DNA from: Candidatus Culexmicrobium profundum
GTDB lineage: Archaea > Thermoproteota > Methanomethylicia > Culexarchaeales > Culexmicrobiaceae
Direction of reading: 5' to 3'
Assembly: GCA_025061245.1 (NCBI GenBank)
Contig: JANZKD010000003.1
Coordinates: forward strand, 1 to 30,248
Length of the DNA stretch: 30,248 nucleotides
Shown piece after piece: positions 24,182-30,248 of the stretch (the stretch's first letter is position 1; each line of letters begins with the position of its first letter). A program made the position numbers and the translations under genes. The notes beneath the pieces are model-generated. The model was given only the letters and a program-made list of their open reading frames with translations. It had not been told where the DNA came from and searched no databases.

Positions 24182-25597
24182 TTAAAGTTCTTCTGGTAAC
24201 CTAGCAATAATTCTTCCATCCAATGAAACAACCTCCACCTGCAAAGGTAAATTCCCGCTATGAACAGAACAAGACAAGCAGGGATCATAATCCCTAATCA
24301 AATTAGAAACACTAAAAAGCAAATCTTCACCCATAACTCCCCTCTCAATAAACTTGGAAGCCACCAACTTAATCTCCTCATCTATTATAGGTGTATTCTG
24401 AACAGTTGCAACTACCATATTGGCACCAGTAATCAATCCCTCATCATTTACAGAGTAATGATGTATTAGAGTACCCCTAGGCGCCTCAACAACACCTACA
24501 CCCTCATTAAACCTAACATGAATCTTCTCCTCCAATCTCTCCGAACGCTCAATAGATGAATTATTAAGCAAATCTAAAAGCTTATCAATACAATATGCAA
24601 GCTCCACCAATCTAACTACATTATAATACCTAGAAGCAGAAAGAGGACGCCTATCATACAAATTAAAGGACTTAGAAAGCGAATCCGCCCACTCAGAATC
24701 AATTTTACTGGCAATATTAAATCTAGCTAGAGGACCAACCCTATAAATCCCCTCAGGATAACCCAGCTTTAATATGAAAGGTGCCTTCGCATAACTCCAT
24801 GGAACAACACGTTCATTTATATGACGCAAATACTCATTAGGTTTAAACTCATCAATAACATCACCCTCCTTAGATAAACACCTAATATAATCAGCATCAT
24901 ACAACGCCAAGTCAGACTCAGAATGTAATGCCAGAAAATTAGTTGGATAATTATAAACCTCATCTAAATACGAATGCAATAAATTCTCAATAGAATCCAG
25001 AATTTCCAAGTATATCTTCGCAGTTTCCTCAGCCAAATCAACCAACTTTAATCTATCATCCCTATCAATAGGCTTAGCAAATCCACCTGGAACTGCAGCT
25101 GTAGGATGCACAGAGGAACCACCAAGCACCTCAATTACACGCTGTGAAAAACCCCTAATTCTCAAAACTTGCTTAACAAGTTTAGGATACCTTTTAATAA
25201 GCTCAGTGAAACCCCTCTTTGAAAATGGAACATCACGAAGTAATAAGTCAGGTGCATAAAGTATGAAAAAGTGCAATAAGTGACTATGCATAAAACCTGC
25301 AAGATGAAGAATCAACCTCAACTTCTCAGCCCATTCACCCACCTCTAAACCAAAAATTGAATCAACAGCCTTAACTGATGCTAAGTGATGAGAAACAGAA
25401 CATAAACCACAAATTCTCGGTACAATTATAGGTGCCTCTTCAACTGGTCTACCGCAAAGAAAACGCTCAAAACCCCTAAACTCCAATACATGGAAATGGG
25501 CATCTTTAACATTATTTTCATCGTCAACTAAGATTGAAACCTTCGCATGCCCTTCAATCCTAGTTATAGGCTTTAGGGAAATTGTTTTGCCACACAT
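24182..25597 (-). CDS. mvhA: [NiFe] hydrogenase large subunit, group 3c (MvhA/VhuA-type)
   Basis: The catalytic subunit, 471 residues. Nickel-iron ligands come in two pairs: C63 and C66 in RICGLCSVSH, and C440 and C443 in DPCLSCSVH. After His446 there are 25 more residues, the usual place for the maturation protease to cut. The N-terminal PITRIEGHAKV is the typical L0 motif. It oxidises or produces H2 in the cytosol. Together with mvhG and mvhD this makes the F420-non-reducing (Mvh) trimer, which in methanogens passes electrons to heterodisulfide reductase. No hdrA, hdrB or hdrC is in the window. The gene begins one base after mvhG and has a GGAGG ribosome-binding site. It is the last of the kor-mvh string. 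Confidence 0.93.
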   Translation of the reverse strand: MCGKTISLKPITRIEGHAKVSILVDDENNVKDAHFHVLEFRGFERFLCGRPVEEAPIIVPRICGLCSVSHHLASVKAVDSIFGLEVGEWAEKLRLILHLAGFMHSHLLHFFILYAPDLLLRDVPFSKRGFTELIKRYPKLVKQVLRIRGFSQRVIEVLGGSSVHPTAAVPGGFAKPIDRDDRLKLVDLAEETAKIYLEILDSIENLLHSYLDEVYNYPTNFLALHSESDLALYDADYIRCLSKEGDVIDEFKPNEYLRHINERVVPWSYAKAPFILKLGYPEGIYRVGPLARFNIASKIDSEWADSLSKSFNLYDRRPLSASRYYNVVRLVELAYCIDKLLDLLNNSSIERSERLEEKIHVRFNEGVGVVEAPRGTLIHHYSVNDEGLITGANMVVATVQNTPIIDEEIKLVASKFIERGVMGEDLLFSVSNLIRDYDPCLSCSVHSGNLPLQVEVVSLDGRIIARLPEEL

Positions 25598-25598
25598 T

Positions 25599-26507
25599 TC
25601 AACCCCTCCTTATTTTCCGCTTAAATATGGAAAATGGAAGAGTGAAACGATAAAAGGTCCCTGCTAAGTCTAATAATTTCGTTAAATCCTCAGTAGACAC
25701 TTCCTCAATTGAAGTGGCAGAGGAGATTGCACTAATCATCTTTGCAGCTTGATCCTCACAATTTTCAGCAGGCCCCATGCAACCTCTACATGGATAACCA
25801 GCTTTAATACATCTAGCCCCACAACCACCTCTAGTTGCTGGGCCTAAGCAGATGAAGCCTTGTTCAAGAAAGCATTTATCCTTGTCAACCTTACTGAAAG
25901 CCCATCGCCTCATTTTTGAAATTACCTTTTCTTTGCCAGTATTTAATGGACATTCATCGCATACACTTTTCTTAGACAGTGTAAATTTCTCACCACTTAT
26001 GATTGATTTGAACAAATTAACCACTAAAGTATTTGGAGGGGGGCATCCAGGTACATATAAGTCAACTTTAACATAATCTCGTAATGGTTTTATGTAATCT
26101 GTGAGATTCGGTATCCCATTTGATGGTGGAGAATTATTAACATTAATGGTGCCTAGCTGCTTTAAGTATGAATATTTAAGAAGAGTGTCTGAAGAGAAGA
26201 AGTTGGCTAATCCAGGAATTCCTCCAAAACATGAACAAGAACCAAAAGACACAAAAATTTTACTCTTATCTCTCCATTCAACCAGCTTCTTTTCATCCTC
26301 CTCGGTTCTAACTGCCCCTGTAACTATGACTATATCTACACTACTAGGTGGAGGAGAGTCCATAATTATTGGTGCATAAACGATCTCAATATCTTTACCT
26401 AGAAAGTCTAGGATCTCAGGACTTGCATTTAAAATTGCATTTTCACATCCAGCACAACTAGTTAGAGATATAATTGCCAATTTAAATTTACTATTCAATA
26501 ATTTCAC
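25599..26507 (-). CDS. mvhG: [NiFe] hydrogenase small subunit (MvhG/VhuG-type)
   Basis: The electron-transfer subunit, 302 residues. The proximal [4Fe-4S] cluster ligands are C18 and C21 (TSCAGC), C91 (SFGSC) and C155 (VPGCPPP). Eight further cysteines (C183, C186, C212, C220, C229, C233, C240, C243) arrange as two more clusters, the last pair in GYPCRGCMGP, as in group 3c. It relays electrons from the NiFe centre of MvhA to MvhD. The GTG start overlaps the mvhD stop (GTGA); a TTG at 26498, behind GAGGTGA, is an alternative start. Base composition on the plus strand changes at about this gene compared with mvhA. Confidence 0.93.
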   Translation of the reverse strand: MKLLNSKFKLAIISLTSCAGCENAILNASPEILDFLGKDIEIVYAPIIMDSPPPSSVDIVIVTGAVRTEEDEKKLVEWRDKSKIFVSFGSCSCFGGIPGLANFFSSDTLLKYSYLKQLGTINVNNSPPSNGIPNLTDYIKPLRDYVKVDLYVPGCPPPNTLVVNLFKSIISGEKFTLSKKSVCDECPLNTGKEKVISKMRRWAFSKVDKDKCFLEQGFICLGPATRGGCGARCIKAGYPCRGCMGPAENCEDQAAKMISAISSATSIEEVSTEDLTKLLDLAGTFYRFTLPFSIFKRKIRRG

Positions 26508-26914
26508 CTCTTTAAGAAACTTGGTCCAAGTTTAATTATTCTATCCACAAAGTCTGTTACAATCTTAGCGAAACGTTCACCCTCACCTGCAGAAGCATAA
26601 TTAAATTCAAGTCTTTCATCATTTAAACCTAAATCTTTTAAGAGGGATTTCAGCATTAGGACTTTACGTTCAGTTTTATAATTTCCAGTTAAATAGTGAC
26701 AATCTCCGGGATGACAGCCAATTATCAGAACCCCATCAGCACCATATTCAAAGGCTTTAAGTATATGCATTGGATCGATACGACCTGTACACATTACACG
26801 GACAATTTTAACATTTACAGGATACTTAAGCCTCATTGTTCCAGCAAGATCAGCAGCTGCATATCCACACCAATTACAAAGAAAGCTAACAATTTTTGGC
26901 GAGAATTTTTGCAA
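26504..26914 (-). CDS. mvhD: methyl-viologen-reducing hydrogenase delta subunit (MvhD)
   Basis: A 136-residue [2Fe-2S] protein of the MvhD/FlpD family that connects the hydrogenase to HdrA in methanogens. Cysteines C13 and C16 (LCNWCGY), C42 (RVMCTGRIDP), C67 and C72 (IGCHPGDCHY) are all conserved landmarks. The TTG start has GAGGGG nine bases ahead. It stands between the oxidoreductase gene korC, six bases upstream, and mvhG. With no HdrA in sight its electron partner here is open: a free HdrA elsewhere, or a ferredoxin system tied to the oxidoreductase. Confidence 0.93.
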   Translation of the reverse strand: MQKFSPKIVSFLCNWCGYAAADLAGTMRLKYPVNVKIVRVMCTGRIDPMHILKAFEYGADGVLIIGCHPGDCHYLTGNYKTERKVLMLKSLLKDLGLNDERLEFNYASAGEGERFAKIVTDFVDRIIKLGPSFLKR

Positions 26915-26920
26915 GTAGAT

Positions 26921-27466
26921 CTACCCCTCAACTAATTTAGCTCCATAAGTCCAACCGGATTCTAAAGCCTTTAAGTTTAATTCTTCAGTTCCTCTTGGAA
27001 CACTGTCTAAAACAGCCTTTTTAAGAGCATCAAAAGTTACCATCTTAGTTATAGCAGAAAAGGCACCAAGCATGACAACGTTTGCAACAATTTTCCTCCC
27101 TAGATCTGAAGCAATCCTCGTGGCTGGAACTTTGAAGATTTTTACATTTTTGGGGGGACTATCAACTTCCACTAAATCTTCATCAACAATTATGGTGCCA
27201 CCAGGCTTAACTGTCCCCTTATAATAATTATAGGCATCTTGGGAAAGAGCAATTAAAACATCAAGTTCGCTAGCATAGGGATAATCTATCTCCTCAGTCG
27301 ATATTATAACATCAGATTTGGCGCGGCTACCCCTAGCCTCAGGCCCGTAAGATTCAGTTTGTACCGCGTATTTTCCATCAAAAATTGAAGCTGCTTTACC
27401 TAAAATATATCCCGACAATATGATTCCTTGACCACCCAGACCAGATATCCTCACTTCCCAGCGCAA
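26921..27466 (-). CDS. korC: 2-oxoacid:ferredoxin oxidoreductase gamma subunit (KorC)
   Basis: A 181-residue gamma subunit. GLGGQGIILSGYILGKAA (9-26) opens the family; TESYGPEARGSRAKSDVIIS and the PATRIASDLGRKIVANVVMLG stretch are characteristic. It pairs with KorA and KorB in the 2-oxoglutarate (or broader 2-oxoacid) enzyme and helps bind coenzyme A. TTG start with a GGAGGT ribosome-binding site six bases upstream. Its start overlaps the korB stop by 16 bases. Confidence 0.93.
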   Translation of the reverse strand: MRWEVRISGLGGQGIILSGYILGKAASIFDGKYAVQTESYGPEARGSRAKSDVIISTEEIDYPYASELDVLIALSQDAYNYYKGTVKPGGTIIVDEDLVEVDSPPKNVKIFKVPATRIASDLGRKIVANVVMLGAFSAITKMVTFDALKKAVLDSVPRGTEELNLKALESGWTYGAKLVEG

Positions 27467-28341
27467 GTGGAAACCTCCTCTAAGCTTTCAAGTATATTTT
27501 TAAGTTTAACTCCTGTTTTTTCATAAATTAACCTATAAAGCGCTGTGATAAATTCAGGTTTCTCTATATCTACAAATTCACCGACAACAATCTCTCCACC
27601 GACATGAATTTCAGCTAAAGATGGATCAATAAAGTTTTTGATAACACTATTCTTACGCAAATTTTGAATTATATCTAATGAACTTCCAAGACGATTATAT
27701 CTAGCATATGTAGTGACGCAGGGGGCGATAATTTCAATGAAAGCAAACCCCTTCTTACTTAAACCCTTCTTTATAGATCTTATTAGATGGAATGGATGAA
27801 CAACAGTCCATCTAGCAACATAAACCGCCCCAGAAGCAGCAGCTAGATAGACAAGGTTGAATGGATGTTCAACATTTCCATAGGGAGAAGTTGTAGTAAA
27901 AGATCCAGATGGGGTGGTTGGGCCCACTTGACCACCCGTCATAGCATAATTAAAATTATTGATACAAATAACAAGTAAGTCTACATTTCTCCTAGCAGCA
28001 TGGATAAAGTGATTTCCACCAATTGCAAATAAATCACCATCACCACTAAATACAATGACCTTTAAATCAGGTCTAGCAGCCTTTATACCCATCGCGACGG
28101 GAATTGCTCTTCCATGAGTTGTGTGAAATGAATCAAAGGGAACATATCCAGCAGCTCTCCCACTACAGCCAATACCCGAAACAAAGGCCAGCTTATCAGG
28201 ATCAAGATCTAATTCCTTTACTGCCCTCAAAACACAGCCTAAGGCTACGCCAATTCCACATCCTGGACACCAGATGTGCGGTAGCCTATCTGTTCTAAGC
28301 AAATCTTCAACCGAATGGCTAACCTTTAATTCATTAAGCAT
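27451..28341 (-). CDS. korB: 2-oxoacid:ferredoxin oxidoreductase beta subunit (KorB)
   Basis: A 296-residue thiamine-pyrophosphate subunit. GDGD (100-103) and the downstream NN (128-129) form the TPP-magnesium site; four cysteines (C25, C28, C59, C208) can bind the [4Fe-4S] cluster. CPGCGIG and GCSGRAAGYVPFDSFHTTHG are typical of the KorB family for 2-oxoglutarate, though 2-oxoacid specificity is difficult to tell by eye. The product would be succinyl-CoA, CO2 and reduced ferredoxin. The ATG has a GAGGTG site seven bases upstream and overlaps korA by 8 bases. Confidence 0.93.
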   Translation of the reverse strand: MLNELKVSHSVEDLLRTDRLPHIWCPGCGIGVALGCVLRAVKELDLDPDKLAFVSGIGCSGRAAGYVPFDSFHTTHGRAIPVAMGIKAARPDLKVIVFSGDGDLFAIGGNHFIHAARRNVDLLVICINNFNYAMTGGQVGPTTPSGSFTTTSPYGNVEHPFNLVYLAAASGAVYVARWTVVHPFHLIRSIKKGLSKKGFAFIEIIAPCVTTYARYNRLGSSLDIIQNLRKNSVIKNFIDPSLAEIHVGGEIVVGEFVDIEKPEFITALYRLIYEKTGVKLKNILESLEEVSTCAGK

Positions 28342-29497
28342 TCCTACACACCTCTCTTATGATGTCAAGTAATTCATCTGGAAAATGAGGATCACCCCCA
28401 AGTTTAGGTACAAAAATCACCGGCTTACCTCCAACGTGCTTCTTTACTTCTCCAACAATCTGACCATAATTCATTTCAGCCACTATAAACTTTTTGACTT
28501 GAGTGGATAGCTGAGCGAAGTATTTATCGGGGAAAGGCCATAAAGTAATTAACCTAACTAGACCAACTTTATATCCCTCTGATCTAGCTTCCTTGACAGC
28601 TTTAATGGCAGATCTAGCAGCTATACCGTAAGCAACAAGAATTACCTCCGCATCCGAAACATAATACTCATTAATTCTAATAATTTTATCAGCATTCAAT
28701 CTAATCTTATCACAAAGCCTCTTAATAAGCTCTGTATGAACTAAAGGATCTGTAGACTTGGGGTAGCCCTTAACCGTATGAGTTAGACCAGTAACATGAA
28801 TTCTATATCCCTCGCCAAAACAAGCCATGGGGGGAACAAGATCATCATCAGCTTCAAAGGGATTATACTTATCAGGAGGAAGCCTTGGCTTCTTCCTATT
28901 AACTATTTCAACCTCGCTTGGATGCTTTAAAACAACCTTCTCACGCATATGACCAATAATCTCATCTGAAAGCACTATTACTGGAACCCTATACCTCTCA
29001 GCAAGATTAAAGGCTTCAATCGTTAAATCAAACATTTCCTGAACAGAATAGGGGGCTAAGGCTATAATTTCATGATCTCCATGAGTACCCCATTTAGCTT
29101 GCATTACATCCCCCTGACTAGCCCTAGTGGGTTGACCAGTACTTGGACCACCCCTCATCACATTAACGATTACAATGGGGGTCTCAGTCATAACAGCGAG
29201 ACCAATATTCTCTTGCATCAAGCTGAAGCCCGGACCACTCGTGGCTGTCATAGCCTTAACACCAGCATAAGAAGCCCCAATCATTAAAGCAATTGAAGCA
29301 AGTTCATCCTCCATTTGTATGAAGAGTCCGCCAACTTCAGGAAGCCTTCTAGCCATTCTCTCGGCAATCTCACTTGAAGGTGTGATTGGATAGCCAGCAA
29401 ATAATCTACACCCAGCAACTATTGCACCTTCAGCGCAAGCTTCATCGCCTTGCATAAAGAAAGTGCCTTTAAGGAATTTGGGATTAATCCTTGACAC
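28334..29497 (-). CDS. korA: 2-oxoacid:ferredoxin oxidoreductase alpha subunit (KorA)
   Basis: A 387-residue alpha subunit that carries the pyrimidine-binding and transketolase-type domains. FFMQGDEACAEGAIVAGCRLF, YPITPSSEIAE, and TATSGPGFSLMQE are the landmarks of the N-terminal domain; the C-terminal part (about 285-385) is the transketolase-C-like domain. GTG start with GGGTGAT close upstream (spacer of three bases). It is the first gene of the korABC-mvhDGA unit. The four-subunit form with a separate ferredoxin-like KorD is not present. Confidence 0.93.
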   Translation of the reverse strand: MSRINPKFLKGTFFMQGDEACAEGAIVAGCRLFAGYPITPSSEIAERMARRLPEVGGLFIQMEDELASIALMIGASYAGVKAMTATSGPGFSLMQENIGLAVMTETPIVIVNVMRGGPSTGQPTRASQGDVMQAKWGTHGDHEIIALAPYSVQEMFDLTIEAFNLAERYRVPVIVLSDEIIGHMREKVVLKHPSEVEIVNRKKPRLPPDKYNPFEADDDLVPPMACFGEGYRIHVTGLTHTVKGYPKSTDPLVHTELIKRLCDKIRLNADKIIRINEYYVSDAEVILVAYGIAARSAIKAVKEARSEGYKVGLVRLITLWPFPDKYFAQLSTQVKKFIVAEMNYGQIVGEVKKHVGGKPVIFVPKLGGDPHFPDELLDIIREVCRNA

Positions 29498-29698
29498 ACC
29501 ATCACCCTACTTTAACATTATTCATTTAAATTAAGTAATTTGACGCCGATAAAAGGTAGTAACATAGAGTAGTATAAACTTTGTCTTTTTACTTAACAAT
29601 AAAACTGATGAAAAACAGGTTAACATTATTATAGGATAGAAAAGCAAAAGTAAAGATATAAGGCGATAAAAGTAAATATCATTAACATTAAAGTATAA
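29498..29698 (-). promoter_or_regulatory. nikR-korA intergenic, promoter of the kor-mvh operon
   Basis: Two hundred AT-rich bases upstream of the kor-mvh unit. On the minus strand, TAATTTAAAT (29533-29524) is a box A with transcript start expected about 25 bases downstream, near the GGGTGAT ribosome-binding site. Three copies of TTAACATTA lie in the region (see repeat entry) and could be operator sites. GTTAAC in the middle copy is a palindrome. No E. coli-type GTATGA-N16-TCATAC NikR site was found. Confidence 0.45.
29512..29691. repeat. three direct copies of TTAACATTA(TT)
   Basis: TTAACATTATT occurs at 29512-29522 and 29620-29630 (identical 11-mers), and the first nine bases recur at 29683-29691. 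All three lie in the gap between nikR and korA. Such spacing could be a set of regulator sites. An AT-rich sequence yields such matches at some rate by chance. Confidence 0.4.
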
Positions 29699-30133
29699 CT
29701 AGACTAAATGATCATCCCTCGTCTCCTCATCAACTGCAAGAGGAAACATGGTGTATTTAACTTGACTCACCCCTCTTAATACTCTAATTTTACCCATAAA
29801 GTTTATAACTTCCTTAATATCATCCTCAGTTATAAATATCTCTAAACAATAGGACTTCCCCAAGTGAATATGCATATTACCAGACATAATTTCATCATAT
29901 TCATGTCTAAGACACATAAGCTGCTCATCTACACCATGTCTCTCATGCCTTGAAACAACAGTTATCGTAGCAGTCACCTTTCCGGTCTCAATCCTAGTCA
30001 ACTCATAATCTGACAACAAATTTCTAATAGCATCTCTAATTGCTTCTGAACGGCTTAAATACCCCATTTCCTTCATAAATCTATCCAGTCTCTCCAATAA
30101 AATGAAGGTAAGAGAAATACTTACGATAGGCAT
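29699..30133 (-). CDS. nikR: nickel-responsive transcriptional regulator NikR
   Basis: A 144-residue protein. Residues 1-45 form a ribbon-helix-helix DNA-binding domain (VSISLTFILLERLDRFM, SRSEAIRDAIRNLL). Residues 53-135 form the ACT-like metal domain. The four high-affinity nickel ligands are all present: H77 (LRHEYDE), H88 and H90 (MHIHLG) and C96 (SYCLEI), aligning with E. coli H76, H87, H89 and C95. It is a nickel sensor that represses or activates nickel genes, and the neighbouring operon encodes the nickel enzyme MvhA. The upstream gap holds A/T-rich box A candidates. This placement supports direct regulation, but no binding data are possible from sequence. Confidence 0.94.
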   Translation of the reverse strand: MPIVSISLTFILLERLDRFMKEMGYLSRSEAIRDAIRNLLSDYELTRIETGKVTATITVVSRHERHGVDEQLMCLRHEYDEIMSGNMHIHLGKSYCLEIFITEDDIKEVINFMGKIRVLRGVSQVKYTMFPLAVDEETRDDHLV

Positions 30134-30248
30134 AATCCCACTATAATAAAATGAAGAAATAAATTAATAAAAATCATTAAAAATATCCATAATCTTAGCA
30201 CTATATTAATAAGACGTAAAAAATGAAAAAGCTTAGAAGCAAGGTGAA
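30134..30248. promoter_or_regulatory. divergent promoter region at the right edge
   Basis: On the minus strand, ATTTTTATTAATTTATTT (about 30173-30156) is box A-like and would serve nikR as a near-leaderless transcript. On the plus strand, CTATATTAAT (30201-30210) is another box A, and an AAGGTGA ribosome-binding site ends at 30247, so a plus-strand gene probably starts just past the window. An ATG at 30223 is also open to the edge but has no ribosome-binding site. Confidence 0.4.

Noticed and set aside
29601..29640. C/D box RNA suggested by CTGATGA at 29605-29611
   Set aside because: No matching D box (CUGA) or C'/D' pair at suitable distance on either strand.
1..30248. CRISPR arrays, insertion sequences and transposases
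   Set aside because: No regularly spaced repeats, no terminal inverted repeats with transposase-like proteins were seen anywhere in the window.

Overview
The window is archaeal chromosome. It carries archaeal-only or archaeal-type genes: ribosomal protein L21e, RNA polymerase subunit F (Rpo4), aIF5A with its hypusine site, diphthamide synthase Dph6, archaeal SRP RNA and SRP54, Pus10, the rRNA dimethylase KsgA/Dim1, an archaeal DUF655 protein, Nob1, and an intron-containing tRNA-Ser. The base composition is AT-rich. Gene content (Mvh-type [NiFe] hydrogenase, 2-oxoacid:ferredoxin oxidoreductase, NikR) suggests an anaerobic, hydrogen-metabolising archaeon, perhaps of the TACK/Thermoproteota side. 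No rRNA is present to fix the lineage, so that placement is inference.

Layout. 1-829: 3' -truncated (by the window edge) cytosine-C5 DNA methyltransferase, minus strand. 830-4392: a compositionally different stretch with one large secreted, membrane-anchored protein (glycosidase-like barrel, amidotransferase-like fold, rhodanese domain lacking its cysteine, Ig-like domain) and a possible gene remnant. 4393-4901: tRNA-Ser(GCU) with a 14-nt intron, then SRP RNA. 4921-9284: tRNA thiolation enzyme TtuA, a site-2 protease that probably starts at CTG, then a plus-strand nucleotidyltransferase, a small membrane protein and a COG2108-type radical SAM protein. 9276-17457: long minus-strand translation block, gatB-srp54-trmY-like-pus10 followed by rpl21e-rpo4-DUF655-ksgA-hemK2-trmJ. 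17517-24160: dph6, an MTA/SAH-type deaminase, gatA, gatC, aIF5A, nadK, nob1 and an NSUN-type RNA methyltransferase. 24182-29497: a six-gene unit korA-korB-korC-mvhD-mvhG-mvhA read right to left, with the nickel regulator nikR just upstream at 29699-30133.

How the genes work together. Most of the window serves the translation machinery: charging of tRNA by GatCAB, tRNA modification (TtuA, Pus10, TrmJ, NSUN), ribosome maturation (KsgA, Nob1), elongation-factor and release-factor modification (Dph6, HemK2-like), and protein targeting (SRP RNA with SRP54). The right end is energy metabolism: 2-oxoacid oxidation to acyl-CoA with ferredoxin reduction is encoded back to back with a cytosolic [NiFe] hydrogenase, under probable nickel control.

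The most interesting points are the TrmY homologue beside Pus10 that has lost the recognisable SAM-knot motifs, the kor-mvh fusion operon without HdrA or a KorD ferredoxin, the cysteine-less extracellular rhodanese domain in a probable transferred gene, the CTG start with a well-spaced Shine-Dalgarno, and a strong strand asymmetry (A and C favoured on the plus strand) that weakens sharply near 25.6 kb.
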